From NCBI RefSeq assembly GCF_023516615.1, contig NZ_JAMGBF010000046.1, positions 60,554-124,553 of the forward strand: DNA of 64,000 nucleotides, given 5' to 3'. Source of the stretch: Streptomyces panaciradicis. Lineage in GTDB: Bacteria > Actinomycetota > Actinomycetes > Streptomycetales > Streptomycetaceae. This document shows positions 50,384 to 59,182 of this stretch, one piece after another. The translations under genes and the position numbers were made by a program. Position 1 is the first letter of the stretch; each line of letters opens with the position of its first letter. The notes below the pieces were generated by a model. It saw nothing but the letters and a program-made list of their open reading frames with translations. It ran no database searches and had not been told where the DNA came from.

Positions 50384-51934
50384 ATGGCGCATGTGCAGGA
50401 CGTACCGCAGGCAGCCCCGGCACCCGGCGCGAGCGGCGGAAGGAGCCGCTGGACCGCCCTCGTGGTGCTGTGTGTGTCGCTGCTGATCGTGACCTTGGAC
50501 AACACCATTCTGAACGTGGCCCTGCCCACGCTGGTGAAGGAACTCGGGGCGACGACCACCCAGTTGCAGTGGATCGTGGACGCGTACGCGCTGGCGTTCG
50601 CCGGGCTGATGCTGGTGGCCGGCAGCAGCGCGGACCGGTTCGGCCGCAGGCGGGTCTTCACCACCGGCCTCGCCGTGTTCGGCGCGTCCTCGGCGTGGGC
50701 CGCCTACTCGGGCTCGGTCGGGATGCTGATCGCGGCGCGCGCCGCGATGGGGGTCGGCGCGGCGATGATGATGCCGGCGACCCTGTCGATCATCACGAAC
50801 GTCTTCCGCGACCCCGGCGAGCGACGGCGGGCCATCGGCGTGTGGGCCGCCACCAGCGGGCTCGGGATCGCGATCGGCCCGGTGGCGGGCGGGCTGCTGC
50901 TGGAGCACTTCTGGTGGGGCTCGGTGTTCTGGGTCAACATCCCCTTCGCGCTCGCCGGGCTGGTGTGCGCGCGGCTGCTGGTGCCGGAGTCCCGCAACCC
51001 CGCCGCGCTGCGGCCGGACCCGGTCGGCGCGGTGCTGTCGATCGCGGGCCTCGGACTGCTGCTCTGGTCGATCATCGAGGCGCCGGTGCGCGGCTGGTCG
51101 TCGGCGCTGGTGCTGGGCGCGGGCGGCGCCGGACTGGCCGTGCTGGTGTGCTTCGTGCTGTGGGAGCGGGCCTGCACCCACCCGATGCTGAACCTGCGCT
51201 TCTTCGCCGAACGGCGCTTCTCGTTCGCCACCTCCTCCGTCGCCCTGGCGATGTTCGGACTGTTCGGCGCGCTGTTCGTGCTCACCCAGTACCTGCAGTT
51301 CAGCCTCGGCTACTCGGCCCTGGCCACGGGCGTCCGCATCCTGCCGGTGGCCGGCCTGCTGGCACTGGTGGCCCCGCTGTCGCCCGTGCTGGTCCGCGCG
51401 GCGGGCACCAAGGCGGTCGTGGGCACGGGGCTGCTGGTCGTCTCGGCCGGTCTGTGGCAGCTGTCGCGCGCGGACGTGGCGTCGACGTACGGCGACGTCC
51501 TCACCGGCATGCTGCTGCTCGGTCTGGGCGCGGGCCTGGTGGTCCCGGCCGCGCTCGACTCCCTGATGGGGACGCTGCCGCCGGGAGACACCGGCGTGGG
51601 TTCGGCGTCGAACGGCGTCTCCGTCCAGCTGGGCGGCGCACTCGGCGTCGCCGTCATCGGCAGCCTGCTGACGACCCGTTACCAGGACCGCATGGGCCCG
51701 CCCCTCGCGCCGTACCACCTGCCGCGCGGCCTGTCGGACAGCGTCCTCGGGTCCCTGGGCGGCGCGCTCGAACTGGCCGGGCGGGTGGGCGGTACGTCGG
51801 GGCGGATGCTCGCGGCGCTGGCCCGCTCGGCGTTCGTCAGCGGGATGGGTCTCGGTCTGACCGTCGGCGCCGTCGTCGCGGCGTGCGGTGCGGCGCTGGC
51901 GTTCGCCGCCCTGCCGTCCCGGCCCCGCGACTGA
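50384..51934 (+). CDS. MFS drug-efflux transporter, DHA2 (14-helix) type
   Basis: 516 aa EmrB/QacA-family proton antiporter. LDNTILNVALPTLVKELGATTTQLQWIVDAYAL is helix 1 to motif D1; SADRFGRRRVFT is motif A; IGPVAGGLLLEHFWWGSVFWVNIP is motif C and following. Likely exports a drug or metabolite. GGAGG is only 1 nt before the ATG; GTG 50393 is an alternative. The convergent TetR gene is its probable repressor. Confidence 0.93.
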   Translation: MAHVQDVPQAAPAPGASGGRSRWTALVVLCVSLLIVTLDNTILNVALPTLVKELGATTTQLQWIVDAYALAFAGLMLVAGSSADRFGRRRVFTTGLAVFGASSAWAAYSGSVGMLIAARAAMGVGAAMMMPATLSIITNVFRDPGERRRAIGVWAATSGLGIAIGPVAGGLLLEHFWWGSVFWVNIPFALAGLVCARLLVPESRNPAALRPDPVGAVLSIAGLGLLLWSIIEAPVRGWSSALVLGAGGAGLAVLVCFVLWERACTHPMLNLRFFAERRFSFATSSVALAMFGLFGALFVLTQYLQFSLGYSALATGVRILPVAGLLALVAPLSPVLVRAAGTKAVVGTGLLVVSAGLWQLSRADVASTYGDVLTGMLLLGLGAGLVVPAALDSLMGTLPPGDTGVGSASNGVSVQLGGALGVAVIGSLLTTRYQDRMGPPLAPYHLPRGLSDSVLGSLGGALELAGRVGGTSGRMLAALARSAFVSGMGLGLTVGAVVAACGAALAFAALPSRPRD

Positions 51935-51966
51935 TCCGCCGGCCCGGCGTGACGGACCGCGGTCCG

Positions 51967-52560
51967 TCACTCGTGCGGTGCGATGCCGGCGAGGACGAGT
52001 TCCACCACGCCGTCCAGGAACGTCTCGTCCAGGGGCTCGCGGGTGAGCAGCAGCCGCATGTGCAGGGGGCCCATGAGCGCCTCGAAGACGAGACGGTGGT
52101 CCAGGCCGGGACGCAGTTCGCCCCGTTCCTCGCCCCGGGCCAGCACCGCCGACCCGGCCGCGAAGCGGTGGTCCCAGAACCGCTCGCGGGCGCCCTCGTA
52201 GTCCGCCATGTCCTCACGCAGCGCCAACCGCAGCAGCAGCTCGCCGAGCGGAGTGCGGACGAACGCGGCGGTGCCGTGCAGCAACGCTGCCAGATCGGTG
52301 CGCAGGGCTCCCGTGTCCGGCACGGGCACTTCCGTGCGGGTCCGGTCGAGCACCGCTTCGAGCGCGAGGTTGAACCGGGTGCCCCAGCGGCGGTACACCG
52401 AGCTCTCGTGCACACCGGCGCGGCGGGCGATGTCGCCGATCGAGAGGGCGTCGAGGCCGCCTTCGAGCAGGACGTCGACCGTCGCCGCGAGGACCGCGGC
52501 GCGGACGCGCGCGCTGCGGCCGCCCGGTCGGCGCACTCGGGGGGAACGGGGGCCAGGCAT
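51967..52560 (-). CDS. TetR-family regulator
   Basis: 197 aa. HTH DALSIGDIARRAGVHESSVYRRWGTRFNLA (about 37-67) and a TetR_C domain (LALREDMADYEGARERFWDHRFAAG). Lies tail-to-tail with the MFS gene, 32 bp away, suggesting control of that exporter. Confidence 0.92.
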   Translation of the reverse strand: MPGPRSPRVRRPGGRSARVRAAVLAATVDVLLEGGLDALSIGDIARRAGVHESSVYRRWGTRFNLALEAVLDRTRTEVPVPDTGALRTDLAALLHGTAAFVRTPLGELLLRLALREDMADYEGARERFWDHRFAAGSAVLARGEERGELRPGLDHRLVFEALMGPLHMRLLLTREPLDETFLDGVVELVLAGIAPHE

Positions 52561-52600
52561 CCCGCCAACGTATCTCAGGAGCCGTCACGGCAGGCGGCGG

Positions 52601-52816
52601 TCAGCCTGCCTTCCGGTGCGGCTCGGGGCGCTGCGCCGGCCGCGGGAGGCGTACGACCGTGACACCCGGGTCGGACGACCGGTGGGGCGTCCGCGGCCGG
52701 TGACCGGTGCCGCCCGACGTGAGCGCGGCGACCAGCAGGGCCGCCCCCGCCGTGGCCACCAGACCGGCCAGGACGACGAGCGTGAACGAGATCCAGAAAC
52801 CGTCCGGGAGAAGCAT
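52601..52816 (-). CDS. Small single-span membrane protein (71 aa)
   Basis: Starts MLLPDGFWISFTLVVLAGLVATAGAALLVAALTSGG (one membrane helix, about 8-33) and ends in a basic, Pro/Arg-rich cytoplasmic tail. GGGAGG lies 7 nt before the ATG, which makes it credible despite its size. Divergent from the LysR gene, which may regulate it. No function known. Confidence 0.68.
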   Translation of the reverse strand: MLLPDGFWISFTLVVLAGLVATAGAALLVAALTSGGTGHRPRTPHRSSDPGVTVVRLPRPAQRPEPHRKAG

Positions 52817-52844
52817 CGAACGACCTCCCACTAAAGCGAGATTC

Positions 52845-52896
52845 CTTGCGTCTGCAAGTCTCCCGCCGCGCAGACCTCTATCGCAAGGCGTCTTGC
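52845..52896. promoter_or_regulatory. Paired inverted repeats in LysR divergent promoter
   Basis: CTTGC-GTCT-GCAAG (52845-52858) and GCAAG-GCGT-CTTGC (52883-52896), centres 38 bp apart. They lie between the small membrane protein gene and the LysR gene; spacing and placement suit recognition and activation sites of a LysR tetramer. Confidence 0.55.
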
Positions 52897-52978
52897 CTTT
52901 GGGGGGCGGGAACCGGCCGGAGAGCGCCTGCCTACCATTGCGGGGTGAGACCGGTCGTCGCCTGCGAGAAGGGGTCCG

Positions 52979-53872
52979 ATGGAACTGCGCCATCTCCAGC
53001 ACTTCGTGGCGGTCGCCGAGGACCAGCACTTCACCAGGGCGGCCGAACGCCTGATGGTGTCCCAATCGGGTCTGTCGGCCTCGATCCGGGCGCTGGAGCG
53101 GGAGCTGCAGACGCCGCTGTTCGTGCGGACGACCCGCCGGGTGACGCTGACGGAGGCCGGACGGGCCCTGCTGGGTGAGGCGGAGCGGATCCTGGCGCAG
53201 GTCCGGGCCGCCCACGAGGCGGTGGCCGCGGTGCAGGGGGTGCTGCGGGGCACGCTCTCGCTGGGCACCGAGCAGTGCATCGCGGGGGTGCACACGGCGC
53301 GCCTGCTGGCCACGTTCCGGCACCGGCATCCGGACGTGGAGATCCGGCTGCGGCAGGCGGGCTCGGCCGAGCTCGCGGAGGAGGTCGCCGCGGGCCGGCT
53401 GGACCTGGCCTTCGCCTACCGCACGCAGGCGGACACCGACCAGCTCCGCTCGGTGGCGCTGACCGCCGAGCCGATGACCGTGCTGTGCCACCCCAGCCAC
53501 CGGCTGGCCGGCGACGGCGCGGCCGTCACCCCGGACGACCTCGCGGACGAGGTGTTCGTCGACTTCCACCCCGACTGGGGCCCGCGCCGCACCACCGACG
53601 CCGCGTTCGCCGCGGCGGGGGTGCGGCGCACCGTGGCGCTGGAGGTGAACGACGTGCACAGCCTGCTGGACCTGGTCGACGAGAACCTCGGCATCGCCGT
53701 GGTGCCCCGGCACTTCCGGCACAAGCGGGAGACGCTGACCGCCCTGGCCGTGAAGGACACCGACGAGACCGTGTACGAGACGGCGGCGCTGCTGCCGCCG
53801 CACCGCGCGACCAGCCCGGCGGCCCGGGCCCTGATGGCGCTTCTGGAACAGGGGACGCACGACGGGCCGTGA
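52979..53872 (+). CDS. LysR-family transcriptional regulator
   Basis: 297 aa. N-terminal winged HTH (MELRHLQHFVAVAEDQHFTRAAERLMVSQSGLSASIRALERELQTPLFVRTTRRVTLTEAG) and periplasmic-binding-protein-like effector domain. Probably controls the divergent small membrane protein and itself. Its stop overlaps an in-frame ATG (TGATG) of the DinB gene, so the two may be coupled. Confidence 0.94.
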   Translation: MELRHLQHFVAVAEDQHFTRAAERLMVSQSGLSASIRALERELQTPLFVRTTRRVTLTEAGRALLGEAERILAQVRAAHEAVAAVQGVLRGTLSLGTEQCIAGVHTARLLATFRHRHPDVEIRLRQAGSAELAEEVAAGRLDLAFAYRTQADTDQLRSVALTAEPMTVLCHPSHRLAGDGAAVTPDDLADEVFVDFHPDWGPRRTTDAAFAAAGVRRTVALEVNDVHSLLDLVDENLGIAVVPRHFRHKRETLTALAVKDTDETVYETAALLPPHRATSPAARALMALLEQGTHDGP

Positions 53873-53889
53873 TGCGCGATGGTGGAGGG

Positions 53890-54405
53890 ATGCATGCCAA
53901 GGACATCCTCATCGACGCGTTCAGCCGCATCCGGGAAGAAGTCCACTCCGCCGTCGAGGGACTCGGACCGGACGAGCTCAACGCCCGCCCGACCCACGAC
54001 TCCAACTCCATCAGCTGGCTCGTCTGGCACCTCACCCGCGTCCAGGACGACCACATCGCCGACGCCTTCGGCCTCGACCAGGTGTGGCTCACGGAGGACT
54101 GGGAGAAGCGCTTCGGACTGGACCTGTCCCGCCGTGACACTGGGTACGGCCACAGCTCGGCGAAGGTCGCCAAGGTGCGGGTCGACTCCCCCGACCTGCT
54201 GAGCGGCTACTACGACGCCGTCCACGAGCAGACGCTGCGAGCGCTGCGCTCACTGGCCGCTGCGGACCTGGAGCGGGTCGTCGACGAACGCTGGGAGCCG
54301 CCCGTCACCCTGGGCGTGCGGCTGGTCAGCGTCCTGTCCGACGATCTGCAGCACGTCGGACAGGCCGCCTATCTGCGCGGGCAGCTTCAGAGCGCGGCTT
54401 CGTAG
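53890..54405 (+). CDS. DinB-family (DUF664) protein
   Basis: 171 aa four-helix-bundle DinB/YfiT-like domain: DILIDAFSRIREEVHSAVEGLGPDELNARPTHDSNSISWLVWHLTRVQDDHI. Metal-binding His residues typical of the fold are H45ish (WHL), and DDLQHVGQAAYLRGQL near the C-terminus. May act as a thiol-dependent transferase, as in the mycothiol-S-transferase branch, but unproven. ATG 53890 sits 1 nt after GGAGGG; ATG 53872, overlapping the LysR stop, is the alternative. Confidence 0.87.
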   Translation: MHAKDILIDAFSRIREEVHSAVEGLGPDELNARPTHDSNSISWLVWHLTRVQDDHIADAFGLDQVWLTEDWEKRFGLDLSRRDTGYGHSSAKVAKVRVDSPDLLSGYYDAVHEQTLRALRSLAAADLERVVDERWEPPVTLGVRLVSVLSDDLQHVGQAAYLRGQLQSAAS

Positions 54406-55457
54406 CCGGGCAGGACGACGTCCTCGATGAGGGCCTTGCGCTCGTCGAACGGGATGAACGCGCTCTTGAGGGCGTTCACCGTGACCGTGCGCAGGTCCTC
54501 GACGCTCCAGCCGGCCTCCCGCACCAGCAGCGACATCTCCCGGGTCATCGTGGTGCCCGACACCAGACGGTTGTCGGTGTTGAGGGTGACACGGAAGCCG
54601 AGGTCCTTCAGGGCCGTGATGGGGTGCTCGGCGATCGAGGTCGCCGCTCCCGTCTGCAGGTTGGAGGTGGGGCACATCTCCAGGGCGATACGGCGGTCCC
54701 GGACCCAGCCGGCGAGCCGGCCGAGCTTGCCGTCGACGATGTCGTCGGTGATGCGCACGCCGTGCCCGATGCGCTGGGCGCCGCACACCTGCAACGCCTG
54801 GTGGATGCTGGGCAGACCGTGCGCCTCGCCGGCGTGGATGGTGAAGGGCACGCTCTCGCGGCGCAGGTGCTCGAAGGCGTCGAGGTGGTCGGCGGGCGGG
54901 AAGCCGTCCTCAGCGCCGGCGATGTCGAAGCCGACCACGCCGGCGTCGCGGAAGGCGACGGCCAGGTCCGCGGCCTCGCGGACCCGGTCGAACATCCGCA
55001 TGCCGCACAGCAGGGTGCCGACGCGGACCGGGGTGCCGGCGGCGGCCGCCTTGGTCATGCCGGAGGCGAGACCCTCCTGGACGGTCTCGACGACCTCGCT
55101 CAGCGCCAGCCCGCCGGCGGTGTTCAGCTCCGGTGCGTAGCGCACCTCGCCGTAGACGACTCCGTCGGCGGCCAGGTCCAGGACGTACTCCTCGGCCGTG
55201 CGCAGCAGCCCCTCGCGGGTCTGCATCACGGCGAGGGTGTGCTCGAAGGTGGCGATGTAGCGCACCAGGTCACCGGAGTTGGCGGCCTCGTAGTACCAGG
55301 CGGCCAGCTCGTCCGGGTCGGTGGTGGGCAGGGTGTGCCCGACCGCCTCCGCGAGCTCCACCACGGTCCCGGGGCGCAGGCCGCCGTCGAGGTGGTCGTG
55401 CAGGACGGCCTTCGGGAGGCGGCGGATCACATCGGCGTCTACGCGCGTAGCTGTCAT
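54387..55457 (-). CDS. add: Adenosine deaminase
   Basis: 356 aa. Deaminates (deoxy)adenosine to (deoxy)inosine in purine salvage. Zinc ligands H20 and H22 (HDHLDGG), H208 (IHAGE, with E211 as proton donor), H232 (GHGVRI) and D295 (NTDNR) are all present. Operon with the upstream VOC gene (45-bp gap). Overlaps the convergent DinB gene by 19 bp. Confidence 0.96.
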   Translation of the reverse strand: MTATRVDADVIRRLPKAVLHDHLDGGLRPGTVVELAEAVGHTLPTTDPDELAAWYYEAANSGDLVRYIATFEHTLAVMQTREGLLRTAEEYVLDLAADGVVYGEVRYAPELNTAGGLALSEVVETVQEGLASGMTKAAAAGTPVRVGTLLCGMRMFDRVREAADLAVAFRDAGVVGFDIAGAEDGFPPADHLDAFEHLRRESVPFTIHAGEAHGLPSIHQALQVCGAQRIGHGVRITDDIVDGKLGRLAGWVRDRRIALEMCPTSNLQTGAATSIAEHPITALKDLGFRVTLNTDNRLVSGTTMTREMSLLVREAGWSVEDLRTVTVNALKSAFIPFDERKALIEDVVLPGYEAAL

Positions 55458-55502
55458 GGCGGGCTTTCTCGGGCGGGCGGTTCCGTAAGGAGCTGGAGAA
55501 GG

Positions 55503-55895
55503 TCAGGCGGCGGGCTGGAGCAGGTCCCAGCGGTTGCCGTAGAGGTCCTGGAAGACGGCGACCGAGCCGTAGGGCTCGTGGCGCGGCTCCTCCAGGAAGG
55601 TCACGCCCGCGGCGAGCATGCGGGCGTGGTCGCGGGCGAAGTCGTCGGTGTGCAGGAAGAACCCGACGCGACCCCCGGTCTGGTCACCGATCCGGGCCCG
55701 CTGCGCCTCCCCCTTGGCGCGGGCGAGCAGCAGCCCCGTGCCCTGCCCGGGCGCGCCCGGCTCGACGACGACCCAGCGGGAGCCGTCCGGCCGCGGCGCG
55801 TCCTCGGCGAGCCGGAACCCGAGGGCCTCCGTGTAGAAGCGGATCGCCTCGTCATAGTCGTCGACGACGAGGGTGACCAGGGCGACGCGTCTCAT
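55503..55895 (-). CDS. Single-domain VOC family protein
   Basis: 130 aa, one glyoxalase/bleomycin-resistance fold unit (TLVVDDYDEAIRFYTEALGFRL ... PYGSVAVFQDLYGNRWDLLQP). A metal-binding Glu/His pattern is plausible but not assignable. Probably cotranscribed with adenosine deaminase; no functional link is obvious. Confidence 0.88.
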   Translation of the reverse strand: MRRVALVTLVVDDYDEAIRFYTEALGFRLAEDAPRPDGSRWVVVEPGAPGQGTGLLLARAKGEAQRARIGDQTGGRVGFFLHTDDFARDHARMLAAGVTFLEEPRHEPYGSVAVFQDLYGNRWDLLQPAA

Positions 55896-56014
55896 CGGGG
55901 GCCTTTCCGAGCGGGGGATTGACGGGTGAGGTTATACGTAAAACGTCCTGCGCGCCAGTCCGCCTTCGCGAGGCGTCCCGGAGGCGCCGATTGCCGGGAT
56001 GAGGTCGCCGGATC

Positions 56015-56191
56015 TAGGGCGTGTGCGAAGGTCCCGTCGTCCGCCCGAAGGGCGGGCCCCGCGGCGTCCGGTGCGTGCGATCGCAGGGCGCCGGAGCGCC
56101 CTGACAGCGGAGCTGTTCGGGCGTTTCGGCAACGCCGCGAGCGCGCGTGCCAGGCGTCGCGGGGCAGGCGGGACTTTCGACACACGCCTTA
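56015..56191. mobile_element. MITE-like non-autonomous element (177 bp)
   Basis: The ends are imperfect inverted repeats of about 22 bp: left TAGGGCGTGTGCGAAGGTCC, right (reverse complement) TAAGGCGTGTGTCGAAAGTC, with one indel and two mismatches. Both ends carry TA, consistent with a TA target duplication (IS630/Tc1-like). Internally two hairpins (56041-56055 and 56085-56102) and no coding capacity for a transposase. It sits in the gap between the VOC and PPOX genes. Confidence 0.75.
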
Positions 56192-56240
56192 GGACCGGGG
56201 CCCGAGGTGCGGAGGCGTCCGGGTCGGTAGCGTGCGGGCC

Positions 56241-56699
56241 ATGGAGATCACCGAGCCGCCCCGTGATCCGCGCCGGCGCAAGGACGACGTACTCGCCCGC
56301 TTCGAGGGGGAGTCGGACGTGTGGGTGGCGACCGCCGACGCCGACGGACTGCCGTGTCTGGTCGCCTTGTGGTTCGTCTGGGACGGCGAGTGCTTCTGGG
56401 TGTGCACCCGGCTCACCAATCCCACGGGCCGCAATCTGCGCGACGGCGGGCGCACCCGGCTCGCCTTCGGCGACACCCGGGACGTCGTACTCGTCGACGG
56501 CGACGTGGAGACCTTCTCCCGCGCGGAGGTGCCGGACACGGCGGCCGACGCCTTCGCGGCCAGGACCGGCTGGGATCCCCGCACGGACACCGCCTCCTAC
56601 GCGTACTTCCGCGTCCGGCCCCGTACCGTGCAGGCGTGGTGCGGGGTGCACGAGTTGCCGGGACGTCATGTGATGCGGGACGGCGCCTGGACGGTCTGA
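56241..56699 (+). CDS. Pyridoxamine 5'-phosphate oxidase-fold (FMN/F420-binding) protein
   Basis: 152 aa split-barrel protein: DVWVATADADGLPCLVALWFVWDGECFWVCTRLTNPTGRNLRDGGRTRLAFGD is typical of the PPOX class that binds FMN or F420. Substrate unknown. TAGCGT ends 7 nt before the ATG and there is no SD, so the mRNA is likely leaderless. The promoter lies just outside the right end of the MITE-like element. Confidence 0.86.
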   Translation: MEITEPPRDPRRRKDDVLARFEGESDVWVATADADGLPCLVALWFVWDGECFWVCTRLTNPTGRNLRDGGRTRLAFGDTRDVVLVDGDVETFSRAEVPDTAADAFAARTGWDPRTDTASYAYFRVRPRTVQAWCGVHELPGRHVMRDGAWTV

Positions 56700-56971
56700 G
56701 CGGCGTCGGCTCGGGCCGGGTGGCCGGTGCCGGCGGGGCGGGAGGCGCCGCGAGCGGCGGCGAACGGTCAGGCCAGCGGCCAGCGTCATCGGCGACGAGG
56801 GTTGAGCGGCCGGCCACCGCCGATCAGCCGCGGCGGTCACCGGGCGGCGGCCGGCCGCCATGCGTCCACGGTCACCGCGCAGGGCTGAACCGCCACCGGC
56901 CGCTGTCACCCGCCACCGAACCACCGGCCACCAACCACCGACAAGTGGTCACCGGCGAGCGGACACCCCCG
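56700..56971. repeat. Gene-free degenerate CACC/GGTCACCG-rich repeat tract
   Basis: 272 bp of low-complexity sequence: GGTCACCG recurs three times and CCACCGGCCACC-like units are clustered between about 56805 and 56965. No coding signal on either strand with normal third-position bias. Confidence 0.55.
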
Positions 56972-57997
56972 TCAGTGGGGTACGAGCACCATCCTGAAGC
57001 GGGCGCCGCCGGAGAGCATCTTGCGGTAGGCCGCGTCGGCCTGGTCCAGCGGGACCGTCTCGGTCATCGGCCGGATGCCGTGCAGGGTGCTGAAGGCCAT
57101 GGTGTCCTGGACGTCCTGCGCGGTGCCGGAGGGATGGCCCCGGACGATCCTGCCGCGCATGAGCAGTTGGACGGGGCTGATGCCCATCGGCTCGCTGTCG
57201 GCCCCGATGGCGACCAGTTCACCGCGGTGCGAGAGGCCGTCCACGGTGTCCGTGATCGCGGCGGAGTTGCCCGCGGTGGCCAGGATCACCTTGCAGCCGC
57301 CGAGCGACTGCAGCGCCTCGGCGACCGGGGTGGCGGCCGTGCTGTCGACGTAGTGGTGGGCGCCGAGCCGCTTGGCGAAGTCCGCCTTGGCGGCCCCGCG
57401 CGCGATCGCCACGGTCTCGAACCCCATGGCGACGGCGTACTGCACGCCCAGATGGCCGAGACCGCCGAGCCCGAGCACCGCGACGAGGTCGCCGGGCCGG
57501 GCGGAGCTGCGCCGCAGCCCGTTGAACACGGTGACGCCGGCGCAGGCCATGGGTCCGGCGTCGCTCGCGGAGAGCGCGTCGGGAATGCGGGCCAGCGCGT
57601 CGACCGGCGCGATCATCCGCTCCGCGAATCCGCCGTCGTAGGCCCAGCCGGGCACCTTGAGGTTGTCGCACACGATGAAGTCGCCCTGCCGGCACGGCGT
57701 GCAGTGGCCGCAACTGCCGCCGAACCAGCCCACGGCCACGCGGTCGCCCGTCCGCCAGCCCTTCGCCTCGGCTCCCTCGCCGAGTTCCTCGATCCGGCCG
57801 GCGCTCTCGTGTCCGGGCACCAGCGGGAACCGGACCCCCGGCGCGCCGGCGTTCACGAACAGGGCGTCGCTGTGGCAGATCCCGCACGCCTCCACGGCGA
57901 TCCGCACGTGCCCGGGACCCGGCTGGGGCACCTCGCGCTCGGTGACCTGGAACGGTCCGCCGGCGGTGTCGACCTGGGCGACTCGATAGGTACTCAT
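56972..57997 (-). CDS. Zinc-dependent alcohol dehydrogenase
   Basis: 341 aa medium-chain dehydrogenase. Catalytic zinc: C38, H63-E64. Complete structural-zinc set C96, C99, C102, C110 (CGHCTPCRQGDFIVC). Rossmann motif GLGGLGHLG. AdhP/propanol-preferring type by overall pattern. ATG 57997 follows GGGAG at 6 nt; the frame upstream is unsupported. Confidence 0.93.
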   Translation of the reverse strand: MSTYRVAQVDTAGGPFQVTEREVPQPGPGHVRIAVEACGICHSDALFVNAGAPGVRFPLVPGHESAGRIEELGEGAEAKGWRTGDRVAVGWFGGSCGHCTPCRQGDFIVCDNLKVPGWAYDGGFAERMIAPVDALARIPDALSASDAGPMACAGVTVFNGLRRSSARPGDLVAVLGLGGLGHLGVQYAVAMGFETVAIARGAAKADFAKRLGAHHYVDSTAATPVAEALQSLGGCKVILATAGNSAAITDTVDGLSHRGELVAIGADSEPMGISPVQLLMRGRIVRGHPSGTAQDVQDTMAFSTLHGIRPMTETVPLDQADAAYRKMLSGGARFRMVLVPH

Positions 57998-58205
57998 CCA
58001 CATCTCCCGAGAAGGGGTCATCGGCTCCGGATCGGCACACCGGCTCGGGCCCGCGCCGGGCGTCGTTCCGTGGGCACGGGACCGTGAGGCCCGGCGGCCG
58101 TGCGTCGCCGGAAGGCCGGCGGGACGGACCACCCCCGTGTCCCACGGACGGCCGTTCCTGCTCCTCACCCGAGCTGACGGGCCGGTGCCACCGAGTGAAG
58201 GACGG
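57998..58205. other. Intergenic, no gene seen
   Basis: 208 bp between two same-strand genes. Probably holds the alcohol dehydrogenase promoter, but no clear box or repeat was recognised. Confidence 0.4.
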
Positions 58206-58511
58206 TCAGGCCAGCAGCCTGCGCTTCTGCTCCTCGAACTCGGCGTCGGTCAGGACGCCTTGAGCCTTCAGCTCGCCCAACTGCTTGAGCTGGTCGATCT
58301 TGTTCGTCATGTCGTCGGCCGTGGAGGTGGTGGCCGCGGGCTGCGGCGGCGGCGCCTCCTGGTAGCCCTGCGGCTGCTGCTGGTAGCCCTGTGATGGTTG
58401 GGCCTGGGCGGCCCAACGCCCTTGCTGGCGACGGGACACGCGGTTGGACACGGCGGTCGCCGTGCCCGCGACCACGGCCGTGCGGGCCACTCCGCGAAGA
58501 AGACCTGGCAT
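58206..58511 (-). CDS. SHOCT-domain small protein
   Basis: 101 aa. An Ala-rich N-terminal helix (LLRGVARTAVVAGTATAVSNRVSRRQ), a Gln/Pro-rich middle, and a C-terminal SHOCT motif (KIDQLKQLGELKAQGVLTDAEFEEQKRRLLA), which usually mediates oligomerisation. GAGAGG lies 8 nt before the ATG. Follows the DUF6325 gene by 70 bp in the same direction, a common pairing in Streptomyces. Confidence 0.88.
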   Translation of the reverse strand: MPGLLRGVARTAVVAGTATAVSNRVSRRQQGRWAAQAQPSQGYQQQPQGYQEAPPPQPAATTSTADDMTNKIDQLKQLGELKAQGVLTDAEFEEQKRRLLA

Positions 58512-58581
58512 GGGAATCGCCTCTCACCGTCAAGTCGTGGAACGACTCTGGCTGTTGTTCAACGGTTCGCCGGACCGCGCC

Positions 58582-59043
58582 TCACGACGCCGCCTCGGCG
58601 GCTTCGAGTGCGGCGAGTACGGCCTGCACGTTCAGGCGCCCGGAGGCCACGAGCTGCGCGCCGCCGCGCCGCAGGGCACTGGCGAAGGGGGCGGCCCAGA
58701 GGTTCTCGTAGACCAGCAGGCCGGCCGCGTTGCCCGGCTCCACCGCCGCGGCCGCCTCCTCGAGGTCGTCCTGGCCCAGCAGGTCGGAGCTGGCCCCCTC
58801 GAAGACCGTGAGGTCGAGGTGACCGTCCCCGGTGAGGTCCGCGATCTCCAGTGCGGTCACCGAGCCGTCCTCTTCCTTTCTGATGAACCTCAGGTCGAGG
58901 ATGCGGATGATGCCGCGGTCCACCAGATCGACCAGCAGGGGAAAGCCCTCGCCCGTCATGCGATTGCCGGGGAACTCCACGACCACGTAGTCGATCGGCC
59001 CCATGTCCTCGAACTGCTCCATGTCATTGAACTGTTCGCTCAC
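58582..59043 (-). CDS. DUF6325 family protein
   Basis: 153 aa acidic soluble protein: GPIDYVVVEFPGNRMTGEGFPLLVDLVDRGIIRILDLRFIRKEEDGSV matches the DUF6325 pattern (two ferredoxin-like repeats suggested). Function unknown; often near SHOCT and membrane stress proteins. GTG 59043 is chosen because GAGGTGATC, nearly the perfect anti-SD match, lies just upstream and overlaps the alternative GTG 59052. Confidence 0.84.
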   Translation of the reverse strand: MSEQFNDMEQFEDMGPIDYVVVEFPGNRMTGEGFPLLVDLVDRGIIRILDLRFIRKEEDGSVTALEIADLTGDGHLDLTVFEGASSDLLGQDDLEEAAAAVEPGNAAGLLVYENLWAAPFASALRRGGAQLVASGRLNVQAVLAALEAAEAAS

Positions 59044-59182
59044 CGTGATCACCTCTGACAGGCGGGCATCCCCTGATTTTCCATTGCATCACCGGACAGA
59101 GCAGGGCGCACCTTGTGCCCGTGTCACCCGGCCGGTGCCTCACGGCTCGACCGTTCGGCCGTGCCGCGATTTGCTGTAAGAC

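Noticed and set aside
56700..56971. Small coding gene in the CACC-rich tract
   Set aside because: Repetitive sequence without SD, domain or consistent codon bias.
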